A stretch of 64,000 nucleotides of DNA from Parvularcula lutaonensis (GCF_014651915.1 NZ_BMXU01000001.1:806001-870000); one strand, 5' to 3'; shown: positions 42,782 to 51,696, counted from the stretch's first letter. A program made the numbers and translations. Notes: generated by a model not told the origin, from the letters alone.

Positions 42782-44110
42782 TTAGAGCAGCATCGCCGCG
42801 GGGTCTTCGCAGAAGAGCTTGAACTTCTGCAGGAACTCCGCGCCCGTTGCACCATCGACAACGCGGTGATCGCAGGTCAGGGTCACGGTCATCATCGTAC
42901 GGATGACGATCTGGCCGTCCCGGACGACCGCCCTCTCCTCCGCTGCACCGACCGACATGATCGCGCCGTGGGGCTGGTTCACGATCGAGGCGAAGCTCTT
43001 GATGCCGAACATCCCGAGATTCGAGACCGAGAAGGTGCCGCCCTGGTATTCTTCCGGCTTGAGCTTCTTCTCGCGGGCGCGCTTGGCCATATCCTTCACC
43101 TCGGCCGAGATCTGCAGGAGGCCCTTGGTTTCGGCCTTCCAGACGATCGGGGTGATGAGCCCCCCTTCAATGGCCACGGCAACGCCGATATCGGCGTGCT
43201 TGTGGAGAAGGATCGCCTCGTCCGTGTAGGTCGCATTGGCCTGCGGCACGGCCTTCAGCGCCATGGCCGAAGCCTTCAGGATGAAGTCGTTGACCGAAAG
43301 CTTGTAAAAGCCTTCCTCGCCCTTGGGCGGCGATGCAGCATTGATCCGTGCACGGGCATTGAGGAGGTTGGTAAGCTCCACATCGATGTTGAGAGGGAAG
43401 TGCGGGACTTCCTGGTTGAAGCTCTGGTGCAGGCGCTTGGCGATGGTCTTTCGCATGCCATCGTTTTTGACCGCCACATAGCTGTCCGCCGGATAGAGAC
43501 GCTCGTCAATGCCAGCGGCGGGCATTGCAGCCGGAGCCGAGGCCGCGGGCGCGCCAACGCCTTCCTTCAGTGCGTTCTCGATGTCGCGCTTGACGATACG
43601 CCCGTGCGGGCCTGTGCCCTTGATGGCCGCAAGGTCGATGCCTTCCTGTTTGGCCAGGCGCTTGGCCAGCGGCGAAGCCTTGATCCGCCCGTCGCCCGAG
43701 GGCGCGGACTGCCCGCCTACCGGCCCTGGTGCCGGCGTGCCGGCGGAGGCTGCGGCCATCGGTTCGGTCGCGCCCTGCGCGGCCTTGCTTTCCGCGGTCG
43801 GCTGGGGCTCGGGCTGGGCCTGCGCACCGCCGCCGAGGGAGGACAGGTCGATGTCGTCGGCACTCTCGCCATCCTCGAGGATCACGGCGATGGGCTCGTT
43901 GACCTTAACGTTCTCTGTGCCCTCCGGGACAAGGATCTTGCCCAGGGTGCCCTCGTCGATCGCCTCGACTTCCATGGTCGCCTTGTCGGTCTCGATCTCG
44001 GCGATCACGTCGCCCGAAGAAACCGTATCGCCTTCTTTCTTGAGCCACTTTGCAAGGGTGCCCTCCTCCATCGTCGGGGACAGGGCGGGCATGAGAACTG
44101 GGATGGGCAT
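42782..44110 (-). CDS. pdhC: Pyruvate dehydrogenase E2, dihydrolipoamide acetyltransferase
   Basis: This is the E2 core of the pyruvate dehydrogenase complex, moving the acetyl group from lipoate to CoA. In 442 aa it has one N-terminal lipoyl domain (lipoyl Lys43 in [11 protein letters not shown]), an Ala/Pro linker, a peripheral-subunit-binding domain (IKASPLAKRLAKQEGIDLAAIKGTGPHGRIVKRDI) and the acyltransferase domain with VNDFILKASAMAL and the catalytic DHR in TCDHRVVDGATGAEFL. The lipoyl domain is nearly identical to that of pdhB. Four genes separate it from pdhB. Confidence 0.97.
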   Translation of the reverse strand: MPIPVLMPALSPTMEEGTLAKWLKKEGDTVSSGDVIAEIETDKATMEVEAIDEGTLGKILVPEGTENVKVNEPIAVILEDGESADDIDLSSLGGGAQAQPEPQPTAESKAAQGATEPMAAASAGTPAPGPVGGQSAPSGDGRIKASPLAKRLAKQEGIDLAAIKGTGPHGRIVKRDIENALKEGVGAPAASAPAAMPAAGIDERLYPADSYVAVKNDGMRKTIAKRLHQSFNQEVPHFPLNIDVELTNLLNARARINAASPPKGEEGFYKLSVNDFILKASAMALKAVPQANATYTDEAILLHKHADIGVAVAIEGGLITPIVWKAETKGLLQISAEVKDMAKRAREKKLKPEEYQGGTFSVSNLGMFGIKSFASIVNQPHGAIMSVGAAEERAVVRDGQIVIRTMMTVTLTCDHRVVDGATGAEFLQKFKLFCEDPAAMLL

Positions 44111-44113
44111 CGA

Positions 44114-44596
44114 CTAACTCCGAGGTGCTCGCGGCGGCGGACCATAACGATTGTCGCCGCGCTGGCTAGGGATGAGATACAGCCAAAAGAGATGGATCGG
44201 GAGGAAAATGAGAATGGTCGAAAAACCACCAAGGCCATTGGCCGTCAGGTCATCGTCGGTGGTGACCGGATCCTGGCCGTCAAAGAGCTTTGCCCAGCCC
44301 CCTTCAGCAGCGGCGTACTCGCCGAGGAGGAAGACGAAACCAATCAGATAGGCGAAGAGGAAGACGAGGTTCCACTTGCCCGTGCGGCCCTGGTCGTGAA
44401 GCCGCTTCCACGGCGTCGCGATGAACAGCGGCCAGGCAATCACGGCCCAGGCGAGCGCCGTGAAAACCGCGCTGTTGCTAAGATCGATGAGAATCATCAC
44501 CCCAAACAGCGGCAGCAGCATGCCGAGCGCCAGCTGGCGCCGGTCGATGCGGCCCTTGGGGCTGAACCAGAATTCCAACAGGTCTTTGGGGCTCAC
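44114..44596 (-). CDS. DUF805 membrane protein (copy 3)
   Basis: This 160-aa inner-membrane protein is of family DUF805 (YhaH-like), unknown function. It has the hallmarks LEFWFSPKGRIDRRQL at the N-terminus, four hydrophobic segments, WKRLHDQGRTGKW between spans 2 and 3, and a C-terminal PSQRGDNRYGPPPR. The start is GTG 44596, overlapping the stop of the preceding DUF805 gene (GTGA). It ends three bases before pdhC, so it is in the pdh transcription unit. Confidence 0.88.
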   Translation of the reverse strand: MSPKDLLEFWFSPKGRIDRRQLALGMLLPLFGVMILIDLSNSAVFTALAWAVIAWPLFIATPWKRLHDQGRTGKWNLVFLFAYLIGFVFLLGEYAAAEGGWAKLFDGQDPVTTDDDLTANGLGGFSTILIFLPIHLFWLYLIPSQRGDNRYGPPPRAPRS

Positions 44597-45081
44597 GAGT
44601 CCTTCTCGCCTCGGGGGTCGGGTCCGAAGCGATTGGCACCTTCCTGGCCAGGCCAAAAGGCCAGGACAAGGAACTGGATCGCGCCGATGGTCGCGCCGAT
44701 CTGGGCGAACTCCGCACTGACGGGCGGAACCTGCGAATCATTGCCCCTGACGACGCTCAGCCAGTCTCCTGCCCGGATGACTGCCTCCCCAGGACCGGAG
44801 ACAGGGCCGATGGTCGAAAGCAGGAAGACGACAACCACGACGACAAGATGGATCCAGCCCGGCGCGCCGAGGTCGTGGAGCCTCGACATAGGTGCCGCGA
44901 AATTCGCCGACCAGAGGAGGAGCGCCGCAATGCCACCGATGGCGAGGTCGCCGACCATGCCGAGATCCAGGATACGGATTGCGAGAATTGCGATAACAGC
45001 CCCGATATTCGGCAGGATCAGATCATAGATGAACCAGCGCCGCTTCAGCCGACCGCGCGGATCGATGACCATGCCTTTCAT
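44593..45081 (-). CDS. DUF805 membrane protein (copy 2)
   Basis: This 162-aa DUF805 family member begins MKGMVIDPRGRLKRRWFIYDLILPN, shows four hydrophobic segments, MSRLHDLGAPGW in the middle loop and a terminal WPGQEGANRFGPDPR. The loop between spans 3 and 4 (about 95-125) is polar. It overlaps copy 3 downstream by four bases. Divergent from the other two copies, so not a recent tandem duplication. Confidence 0.85.
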   Translation of the reverse strand: MKGMVIDPRGRLKRRWFIYDLILPNIGAVIAILAIRILDLGMVGDLAIGGIAALLLWSANFAAPMSRLHDLGAPGWIHLVVVVVVFLLSTIGPVSGPGEAVIRAGDWLSVVRGNDSQVPPVSAEFAQIGATIGAIQFLVLAFWPGQEGANRFGPDPRGEKDS

Positions 45082-45110
45082 GCCGGAACTCCCCTAGCCC
45101 TCTGGCTGGA

Positions 45111-45677
45111 TCATTCCTCCAAAGAGGGCGCGCTTTCAAGCCATCCCGGCGCATAGGTTCCAGGGGGCAGGCACGCTTTCGGGCTGTCGAAATTGGGCGC
45201 AATGACGATTCGCAAGGCTACAGAGCGCTTGGCCCTGGAGTAGCCGCCGTCGACGACCTTCCAGCAGGTGCCTGCGCGGTCGAGCGGTTCCTTCGTGGCA
45301 GCGTCGAAGGCGCGGTACTGGAGCGCGGAATGCTGCCTGCCGACAGCGTAGATCACGTCGCGCTCATTGGAGAAGCCGAGGAAGAAGGACGGCTCCGGCA
45401 GGCGACGCATCTTCGTCTCGCGTTCAACCGGGAAAGCGGGGGGTTCAAAGACGCCGAAATCGTCGGGGCGGCTCGACCGGTAGGGATTGCTGGCAGCGAC
45501 CTCCTCCGCATCGAGAGGCCCGTGCCTGGAGCAGTCGCTGTGCCCGTAATGGGGGTCGAGCATCACCCGCACTTCTTGGGGCGGAGGCGCTTCGGTGGTG
45601 AACTGGCCGGTCAGGCGGACTTCCCCGCCTGACGCGCAGGCGGCGGTCAGGAACAATAAGCCAAACCACCGCTGCAT
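45111..45677 (-). CDS. Putative lipoprotein of unknown function
   Basis: I do not recognise this 188-aa protein. The N-terminus MQRWFGLLFLTAACASGG is a lipoprotein signal (lipobox TAAC). The mature part is rich in Pro and charged residues (MLDPHYGHSDCSRHGPLD, GTCWKVVDGGYSRAKRSVALRIV) with a few cysteines, and no membrane segments. It lies between two DUF805 genes within the pdh cluster. Confidence 0.75.
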   Translation of the reverse strand: MQRWFGLLFLTAACASGGEVRLTGQFTTEAPPPQEVRVMLDPHYGHSDCSRHGPLDAEEVAASNPYRSSRPDDFGVFEPPAFPVERETKMRRLPEPSFFLGFSNERDVIYAVGRQHSALQYRAFDAATKEPLDRAGTCWKVVDGGYSRAKRSVALRIVIAPNFDSPKACLPPGTYAPGWLESAPSLEE

Positions 45678-45695
45678 ATGGTCATCTCCCTGCCG

Positions 45696-46220
45696 TCAGT
45701 CGGCGAAACCCCGACCTCCTACCAACGGATCATTGCCATATTGGTTCGGTCCTGACTGTCCCGGGAAGAACAGCAGGTAGATGACGAAGCCGAAGTAGAT
45801 GATCGAAGCCATCGCGCCCATCACCATCGCGGCGGGCGACTTCATGACAAGCTCGAACATGAACATGCCGACCTCGTCTTCGGGCATGCTCTCCATCTGC
45901 GCGGCAAAACCCTCGAACCCGCCATCGGCCTGGCCCGCGCCCATGACCACAGCAGCGACGATCAGGACCAGAGCGACGATCATCGCGCCCAGATAGAGCC
46001 AGCCGGACTTGCCCAGATCATGCATCCGCTTGAACGGGACGGCGATGACCGACGGCCAGAGGTAGAAGAGGGCGATGAGGCCGAAGACGACGCCCATACC
46101 GGGAACGCCGCCCAGAAGCCTGGGCGCGAGTTCTGTGAGCGCCAGGTAGGGAAGCAGGAACCCGATCCAGTAGCCCTTCCGGCTGATCCGCCCGCTGGGA
46201 TTGAAAAGAAAATCAAACAC
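45696..46220 (-). CDS. DUF805 membrane protein (copy 1)
   Basis: This 174-aa DUF805 protein begins FDFLFNPSGRISRKGYW, the standard family N-terminus, followed by four hydrophobic segments, FKRMHDLGKSGWLYLG and the terminal FPGQSGPNQYGNDP. The start is GTG 46220 because GGAGGAGG lies seven bases upstream; GTG 46244 would add eight residues that include this ribosome site. A Met-rich acidic loop (MESMPEDEVGMFMFELVM) separates spans 3 and 4. It follows pdhB by 90 bp. Confidence 0.88.
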   Translation of the reverse strand: MFDFLFNPSGRISRKGYWIGFLLPYLALTELAPRLLGGVPGMGVVFGLIALFYLWPSVIAVPFKRMHDLGKSGWLYLGAMIVALVLIVAAVVMGAGQADGGFEGFAAQMESMPEDEVGMFMFELVMKSPAAMVMGAMASIIYFGFVIYLLFFPGQSGPNQYGNDPLVGGRGFAD

Positions 46221-46310
46221 GCCCTGTCCTCCTCCACGGCTCACATGGACGGACAGTTAGGAACGCTTCGAAGACTTAGCAAACCCTTGGGGCAATCCTT
46301 TGGGCCGGGA

Positions 46311-47732
46311 TCAGCGGTAGAGGACCTTCTTCACCGCAGCGACCACGCGCTCCGCGTCCGGCAGGCTGAGCTTCTCGAGGTTGGCGGCATAGGGCAGCGG
46401 GACGTCTTCCTGCGTGACCCGCGCCGGCGGGGCATCGAGATAGTCAAAAGCTGCCTCAGTGACCGACCAGCCGACTTCGGCACCGATGCCCATCGGAGCC
46501 CAGGCCTCCTCCACCGTGACGAGACGGTTGGTTTTCTTGACGCTTTCGATGATCGTTGCGCGGTCCATCGGGCGGATCGTGCGCAGGTCGATGACTTCCG
46601 GGTCGATGCCCTCCGCTTCGAGCTGAGCAGCTGCTTCGAGGGCGCGCTTCATCCCCTGGGCATAGGAGACGATGGTCACGTCCTTGCCCTGACGAACGAC
46701 TTTCGCCTTGCCGATGGGAAGAACGTAGTCGTCGTAATCAGGAACCTCGCCCTTGTCGCCATAAAGCATCTCGTGTTCGAGGAAGACGACCGGATTCGGG
46801 TTGCGGATCGCGGCCTTGAGAAGCCCCTTCGCATCGGCTGCCGAGTACGGAGCGATGACGAGAAGGCCCGGCACGTGTCCGTACCACGGGGCGTAGTCCT
46901 GCGAGTGCTGGGCGGCCACGCGGCTGGCCGCGGCGTTGGGGCCGCGGAAGACGATGGGGCAGCCCATCTGGCCGCCTGACATGTAGCGCGTCTTGGCGGC
47001 CGAGTTGATGATGTGGTCGATCGCCTGCATGGCGAAGTTGAACGTCATGAACTCGACGATCGGCTTGAGGCCAGCAAAGGCCGCACCAACGCCGAGGCCG
47101 GCAAAGCCATATTCGGTGATCGGCGTGTCGACGACCCGGCGCGCGCCAAATTCCTGAAGCAGGCCGCGCGTGACCTTGTAGGCTCCCTGGTACTCGGCAA
47201 CCTCCTCACCCATGATGAAAACAGTCTCGTCGCGGCGCATTTCCTCGGCCATCGCATCGCGCAGGGCGTCGCGAACGGTGGTCTCGACCATCTGGGTGCC
47301 CTCGGGCAGCTCGGGATCGGACCCGACAGAGAACCCCGGTCCAGCACGTTCGATATTCTCGGGCTGCGGCTCGGTTTCGTTGGCAGCCTCCTGCGGCGCA
47401 GCCTGCGCGGCGGCAGGCGCACCGAGATTGCCGAGGTCGATGTCGTCAGCGCTCTCGCCATCCTCCAGCAGGACAGCGATCGGCGCGTTGACCTTCACGT
47501 TCTCCGTGCCCTCCGGCACGAGGATTTTGCCAAGGACTCCTTCGTCCACGGCTTCGACTTCCATCGTCGCCTTGTCAGTTTCGATCTCGGCCAAGATGTC
47601 GCCGGAGGAGACGGTGTCGCCCTCCTTCTTGAGCCATTTGGCGAGGGTGCCCTCTTCCATGGTGGGCGACAGGGCAGGCATCAGAACGGGAATCGTCACG
47701 GGGCGTACGCTCTCAGGTTCGTTGTTCGACAT
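46311..47732 (-). CDS. pdhB: Pyruvate dehydrogenase E1 beta with N-terminal lipoyl domain
   Basis: This is the beta subunit of the thiamine-diphosphate-dependent E1 that decarboxylates pyruvate. The 473-aa protein starts with a lipoyl domain (lipoyl Lys54 in [11 protein letters not shown]), an Ala/Glu/Pro linker (about 105-135), then the transketolase-like domain with REALRDA-like [54 protein letters not shown] and the C-terminal transketolase domain with [15 protein letters not shown]. Lipoylated E1 beta is characteristic of alphaproteobacteria. The partner pdhA is not adjacent: the upstream gene is a sulfotransferase. Confidence 0.97.
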   Translation of the reverse strand: MSNNEPESVRPVTIPVLMPALSPTMEEGTLAKWLKKEGDTVSSGDILAEIETDKATMEVEAVDEGVLGKILVPEGTENVKVNAPIAVLLEDGESADDIDLGNLGAPAAAQAAPQEAANETEPQPENIERAGPGFSVGSDPELPEGTQMVETTVRDALRDAMAEEMRRDETVFIMGEEVAEYQGAYKVTRGLLQEFGARRVVDTPITEYGFAGLGVGAAFAGLKPIVEFMTFNFAMQAIDHIINSAAKTRYMSGGQMGCPIVFRGPNAAASRVAAQHSQDYAPWYGHVPGLLVIAPYSAADAKGLLKAAIRNPNPVVFLEHEMLYGDKGEVPDYDDYVLPIGKAKVVRQGKDVTIVSYAQGMKRALEAAAQLEAEGIDPEVIDLRTIRPMDRATIIESVKKTNRLVTVEEAWAPMGIGAEVGWSVTEAAFDYLDAPPARVTQEDVPLPYAANLEKLSLPDAERVVAAVKKVLYR

Positions 47733-47783
47733 GAGCGGCTATCACAATTTCGGCCGCTCACAAGCCGTCAGATTGCGGTTTGG

Positions 47784-48569
47784 TCAGTTGGACAGCCCGG
47801 AGAGCCCATCGGCAATCTCAAAATCCCGCGCGTAGTAGCGTTCAACGAAGGCCTCGACCTCCGGCCCGCCGGGGACGGGTTGGGCCTCGTCACCGTTTTT
47901 CTTGGTGAGGAGCGGCTTCGCGACGTTGAGGATCGCCTTGTAGGGGGCTTCGGGCAATGCCTCGCGCAGGGCCTTGTTGGTACTTCGAGCTGCCTTGATG
48001 AGGCCGGGGAAGCGATGTTCCACGGTTTCATTGGCCCTCGCCGGCTCGCCCACACGCTTGCCGATATGGGCGCTCAGGGCGTCGAACATGCGATCGACGG
48101 CGTGCATCGGGAAAAGCTCGTCGGTGATGCGCTCCCCGTCGAGCTCGACCCACCGGTGTTGGGGCAGGAAGTGGATGAAGGCGGCAGGCGGCATCTCCTC
48201 GCCCTTGGAAAGCTCCTGCACCACAGCCTGCGCTTCGCTAGCGACGAGTTCGCTTTCGGCGTGCGCGAATTCCACCCCCCTCACCTCGCGCAAGCGTTGA
48301 GCCAGGGCCGAGCGGAAGCGCTCCTTGGGATCACGGATGATCGCGAAGCTGCGATAGGTGCGCACTCTCTCGAAGGTTTCGGGGAAGTGCTGGCGCAGGA
48401 CAGACAGCGGGACATGGGTGCCGTAGATCCGCCCGAGAACCGCGTGGTCCATCATGCCGGTGAAGCGGCCGTCGGTGGTGTCAAAACCCTCGAGCTGCCG
48501 ACGGACGGCGGTGCCTGCGCATTTGGGAATGTGCAGGAAGACGAAGCGATGATCGTCGGAAAGGATCAT
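47784..48569 (-). CDS. Sulfotransferase family 2 protein
   Basis: This 261-aa protein is predicted to transfer sulfate from PAPS to a glycan or other hydroxyl. The 5'-phosphosulfate loop is FVFLHIPKCAGTAVRRQL near the N-terminus, and the 3'-phosphate-binding segment is FAIIRDPKERFRSALAQ. The remainder is the typical helical bundle. Acceptor unknown; surface polysaccharide is plausible. It lies 51 bp upstream of pdhB on the same strand. Confidence 0.87.
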   Translation of the reverse strand: MILSDDHRFVFLHIPKCAGTAVRRQLEGFDTTDGRFTGMMDHAVLGRIYGTHVPLSVLRQHFPETFERVRTYRSFAIIRDPKERFRSALAQRLREVRGVEFAHAESELVASEAQAVVQELSKGEEMPPAAFIHFLPQHRWVELDGERITDELFPMHAVDRMFDALSAHIGKRVGEPARANETVEHRFPGLIKAARSTNKALREALPEAPYKAILNVAKPLLTKKNGDEAQPVPGGPEVEAFVERYYARDFEIADGLSGLSN

Positions 48570-48630
48570 GGAAAAGACGCTACGCGACGTTGGAAGAAAG
48601 GTTCGGTCGCACGACTGTTGGAAGCGGAAG

Positions 48631-49446
48631 TCAAGACATGATCGTCCGCTCGATCATCCGGTCCACCATCTTGGCAGGCAGGATCGCGCGCATCAGCAGG
48701 AACCGCTTGGCGCTGGCCGGGCAGGCATAGCGCGTCCGCGGATTGGGGTCGGTGAGAGCCTTCTCGACCTCCCGCGCCACGACGACCGGGTCGGGGGCAA
48801 CCTTGTGGCCCTTTTCGAGATGCCAACGGGCATAGCGGTCATGCCACGCGCCGTAGGCCTCCATGCGGTGGCGCTTGAGGCTCTCCTGCTCCTGCTCCCC
48901 GAAGCCCGTGTTGACGAAGCCCGACCGGATGAGGCTGACCTTGATGCCGAAGGGTCGCAGCTCCCGGCGCAGGGCGTCGTTAAGCCCTTCGAGGGCGTGT
49001 TTCGATGCTCCGTAGACGCCCTGGAACGGCGGCACGAGCCTTCCCGTGACCGAGCCGATATTGACGATGCGGCCCTCGCCGCGCTGGCGCATCTGGGGCA
49101 AGACAGCGCGGCACATGTTGGCCACGCCGAAGACGTTGGTTTCGAACTGGCGGCGCCACTCCTCCAGTGGCACGCCCTCGATCGGGCCCATCACCGCGAC
49201 GCCGGCATTGTTCACGAGGCCGTCGACAGGGCTGATCTCCGGGATTGCCTGTTCGATGCTCTCGGGATCGGTGACGTCGAAGGTCGTGATGGAGATCGCG
49301 CCCGGCCGCTCGGCCTGCAGCTTCTCCAGCGGCTCGCGGCGGCGGCCTGCGGCGATGATGTGGAAGCCCTCGTCCGCGAGGTAGAGCGCGCAGGCCCTGC
49401 CGATGCCGCTGCCTGCCCCGGTGATCAGAATGCGTCCTCGGGTCAT
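48631..49446 (-). CDS. Classical SDR-family oxidoreductase
   Basis: This 271-aa NAD(P)-dependent dehydrogenase has the glycine motif LITGAGSGIGRACALYLA, NNAGVAVMGPIE, the catalytic Ser in NIGSVTGRL and YxxxK in YGASKHALEGLNDALRRELRPFGIKV. The 17-beta-HSD/retinol-dehydrogenase-like C-terminus (helical ~60 residues) suggests a steroid or fatty substrate. ATG 49446 is preceded by AAAGGAG seven bases upstream; an earlier in-frame start overlaps that site. Confidence 0.92.
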   Translation of the reverse strand: MTRGRILITGAGSGIGRACALYLADEGFHIIAAGRRREPLEKLQAERPGAISITTFDVTDPESIEQAIPEISPVDGLVNNAGVAVMGPIEGVPLEEWRRQFETNVFGVANMCRAVLPQMRQRGEGRIVNIGSVTGRLVPPFQGVYGASKHALEGLNDALRRELRPFGIKVSLIRSGFVNTGFGEQEQESLKRHRMEAYGAWHDRYARWHLEKGHKVAPDPVVVAREVEKALTDPNPRTRYACPASAKRFLLMRAILPAKMVDRMIERTIMS

Positions 49447-49476
49447 GGCAGGCTCCTTTGCGTTCACTCGGGCCAG

Positions 49477-49516
49477 AAAAAAAGCGCCTGATGCGGGGCG
49501 GATGTCAAATCCGCCC
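49477..49516 (-). terminator. Possible terminator between GMC operon and SDR gene
   Basis: On the minus strand an 8-bp stem (49516-49509 with 49503-49496, loop 49508-49504) begins a few bases past the GMC gene stop and is followed by seven Ts (49483-49477). The 12-base gap between stem and T-run is longer than usual, so efficiency is doubtful. Confidence 0.4.
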
Positions 49517-49521
49517 TGTTG

Positions 49522-51012
49522 TCACAGCCGGCCGGCCTTCGCGTTGAGATGCTCGCCAAGGCGCACGGCGAGGCTGACGAGGGTCAGCGTCGGATTGACG
49601 CCGCCGCCGGTCGGGAAGACCGATGCCCCTGCCATGTAGAGATTCGGGATGCCGTGGACGCGACAGTCCTTGTCCACCACGCCGTCCTTCGCATCGTCGG
49701 ACATGCGCGTCGTGCCCATGTGGTGGCAATGCGCGCCAACGCCGATGGTCCGGTCGAGAAGCCCTTCGCGGACACGGAGCCGCGCGATGTCCTTTCCCGC
49801 AAGGAGCTTGCCAAGCTCGAAGGCGTGGCTCTCGATCGTCTTCCAGTCCTGGTCTGTGACCTCGTACTGGAGGAGGAGCTTCGGCTTGCCGAACTGGTCG
49901 CGGTCGTCGGGATCGACGAGGATCCGGCTTTCCCTGTTTGGGACCTGTTCCGTCAGCGTCCCGATGAAGTATTCATCCTTGCACGTCAGCGAGCTGTCAT
50001 TCTCCTGCACCCTGGCGCGAAGGGGCTTCACGCCGCAGATGATGGCGCGGCGGGCTTCGCGATAAGGCGCGAGGCGTCCGTAATAGCGCTGCTGCGCCGC
50101 GGAGATCATGGTGATGATGCCATTGCCGATGTCAGCATCCTGCATCTTCGCGACGGTCGGCATCAGCGGCGGCGTGCGGCCATCCTCTTCGACGAACTCG
50201 GACCAGAAGCGCTCGTCGGTCGTCAGCACCTTGCCGAAATCGACGTTGAAATGCTCCATGAAGGTCCGGCCGACCATGTCGTTCTGGTTACCGAGACCTT
50301 CCGTGCGCTGTGTGTTCGCATTGAGGAGGAAGCGGGCGTTCTCCATCGCACCAAAGGCGATGACGAACTCCGCAGCCTCGACGATTTCTTCGCGTCCGTC
50401 ATAGCCGGTGATGACAACAGCGCTGATGCGCTCGCCGTTCTCATCGAGGCGCAGGTCGGTGACGTTGGCGTTGTAGAGGCAGTCGATATTCCCGGAGGCT
50501 TCGAGCTCTGCCTTGTACTTCACGCCGAAGCGGGTCGGCGGGCTCATCGCATAGGCGCCGATGCGGAAAGGGCCTTCCGCCCACGGAGTGGCGGGCTCGA
50601 GCGTCAACTCCGCGTCAGGGATGTCAAGGATCGACTTCGCCTCGTCGAGGTGGCGGTAGGTCTCGTCGTAGCTGATCGGCCAGCCGGGGAGATCGAAGAT
50701 GTCGCGCTGCTCGAAATCAACGCGGTCGAAGATCGCGCAGCGGCCTGCCCAGTGACCGGACGTGCCGCCGAATTGGCGCAGGCGGCAGGTCTCGATATGG
50801 CCGTAGGGGACCGTGCCGACATTGCGGCCTTCATAGACCGCGCGGCTCTCGGGCGTCGGGCCGAGGCCACCACCTTCGAGGAGAAGGACCCGGCCACCCG
50901 CCGCCGCGACCTTCAGCGCAACGGTCATGCCTGCCGGTCCTGTCCCGGCGACGCAGAGATCGTAAGGACCGCTCAGCGAGCCGGGTTCAACGGTGCCAAA
51001 GTCGCGCAGCAT
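49522..51012 (-). CDS. GMC-family FAD-dependent dehydrogenase
   Basis: This 496-aa glucose-methanol-choline oxidoreductase probably oxidises an alcohol or sugar and passes electrons to the adjacent cytochrome c. The ADP-binding fold is DLCVAGTGPAGMTVALKVAAAGGRVLLLEGG; other family blocks are RQFGGTSGHWAGRC, GAMENARFLL and the C-terminal HCHHMGTTRMS (active-site His) with NLYMAGASVFPTGGGVNPTLT. TAGGAGAG precedes ATG 51012 and starts at the stop of the small subunit gene. No own signal peptide is seen, so export would rely on the partner with its twin-arginine motif. Confidence 0.93.
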   Translation of the reverse strand: MLRDFGTVEPGSLSGPYDLCVAGTGPAGMTVALKVAAAGGRVLLLEGGGLGPTPESRAVYEGRNVGTVPYGHIETCRLRQFGGTSGHWAGRCAIFDRVDFEQRDIFDLPGWPISYDETYRHLDEAKSILDIPDAELTLEPATPWAEGPFRIGAYAMSPPTRFGVKYKAELEASGNIDCLYNANVTDLRLDENGERISAVVITGYDGREEIVEAAEFVIAFGAMENARFLLNANTQRTEGLGNQNDMVGRTFMEHFNVDFGKVLTTDERFWSEFVEEDGRTPPLMPTVAKMQDADIGNGIITMISAAQQRYYGRLAPYREARRAIICGVKPLRARVQENDSSLTCKDEYFIGTLTEQVPNRESRILVDPDDRDQFGKPKLLLQYEVTDQDWKTIESHAFELGKLLAGKDIARLRVREGLLDRTIGVGAHCHHMGTTRMSDDAKDGVVDKDCRVHGIPNLYMAGASVFPTGGGVNPTLTLVSLAVRLGEHLNAKAGRL

Positions 51013-51021
51013 CGCTCTCTC

Positions 51022-51300
51022 CTATTCGCCGGCCCGCTCGAGATCGTCAGCGGTCAGCACCCAGCCGTCCACGAGGAAAAAGCCGTCGCCCAAGTCCCGG
51101 ATATCGGCGCGGGGCGTATCCTTCGCGGCACGGATGAACGGCGAGCTTTCGCCGCTTGCCGCCGAAAGGCCAATGGCGCCGATGGTGATGATAGCTGTCC
51201 CGCCAAGCAGGACCTTGCGCCGGGTCGGCATGTCACTGACGGAGGCTGCGACGGCTTTCGTCTGGTCACCGAAGGTCTTGAGGAGGCTCTGGTCCGCCAT
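51022..51300 (-). CDS. Small twin-arginine-motif subunit of GMC dehydrogenase
   Basis: This 92-aa protein has an internal RRKVLLGGTAIITIGAIGLSAA segment, a twin-arginine-like signal followed by one hydrophobic stretch, and a C-terminal RDLGDGFFLVDGWVLTADDLE. I have no family name for it. Its place between the GMC flavoprotein and cytochrome c genes, with 9- and 3-base gaps, suggests that it is the small subunit that carries the flavoprotein across the Tat pathway (hitchhiker export) and anchors it. Confidence 0.75.
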   Translation of the reverse strand: MADQSLLKTFGDQTKAVAASVSDMPTRRKVLLGGTAIITIGAIGLSAASGESSPFIRAAKDTPRADIRDLGDGFFLVDGWVLTADDLERAGE

Positions 51301-51303
51301 GGG

Positions 51304-51696
51304 CTAGTCCTGCAACGACTGGAGATAGGCGATGATGCTGGCGCGTTCCTCGGCGTCACTGACGCCTTCGTAGACCATCGACGTCCCGCGCACGACGCCC
51401 TGCGGATTCGCGAGGTAAGCGTCGAGGGAGGCTGCACGCCATACGATGCCCGAGCTGGCCATGGCCGGTGAGTAGGCAAAGCCCTCCGCCGTGCCCGCTT
51501 GCCGTCCGTAGACGCCGTAAAGATTGGGCCCGAGGGAATGGGCCTCGCCCTTGCCGACCGTGTGGCAGGTCGCACACGGAGCGAAAGCCTTCTCGCCGGC
51601 GGCAATCGCTTCGGCGGACGGCGCATCCTCGCCGCAGGCGGTGAGCGCGAGGGCGGCAAGCGCCGCTCCCGCAGTTTGCATCGGATAAGAACGCAT
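51304..51696 (-). CDS. Class I cytochrome c lipoprotein
   Basis: This 130-aa mono-haem cytochrome has a lipoprotein signal with lipobox LTAC (Cys21), the haem site C41-ATC-H45, GPNLYGVYGRQAGTAEGFAYSPAM and a distal Met candidate in RGTSMVYEG. The pattern resembles the small c550/c2-type cytochromes. It is the first gene of the cytochrome-small subunit-GMC operon and is the likely electron acceptor of the dehydrogenase. Confidence 0.92.
   Translation of the reverse strand: MRSYPMQTAGAALAALALTACGEDAPSAEAIAAGEKAFAPCATCHTVGKGEAHSLGPNLYGVYGRQAGTAEGFAYSPAMASSGIVWRAASLDAYLANPQGVVRGTSMVYEGVSDAEERASIIAYLQSLQD

Noticed and set aside
42767-45028. Plus-strand open frame of 753 codons opposite pdhC and DUF805 genes
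   Set aside because: Antisense shadow; ends in Met/Arg/Thr-rich nonsense, while the minus strand has well-supported genes with overlapping start and stop codons.
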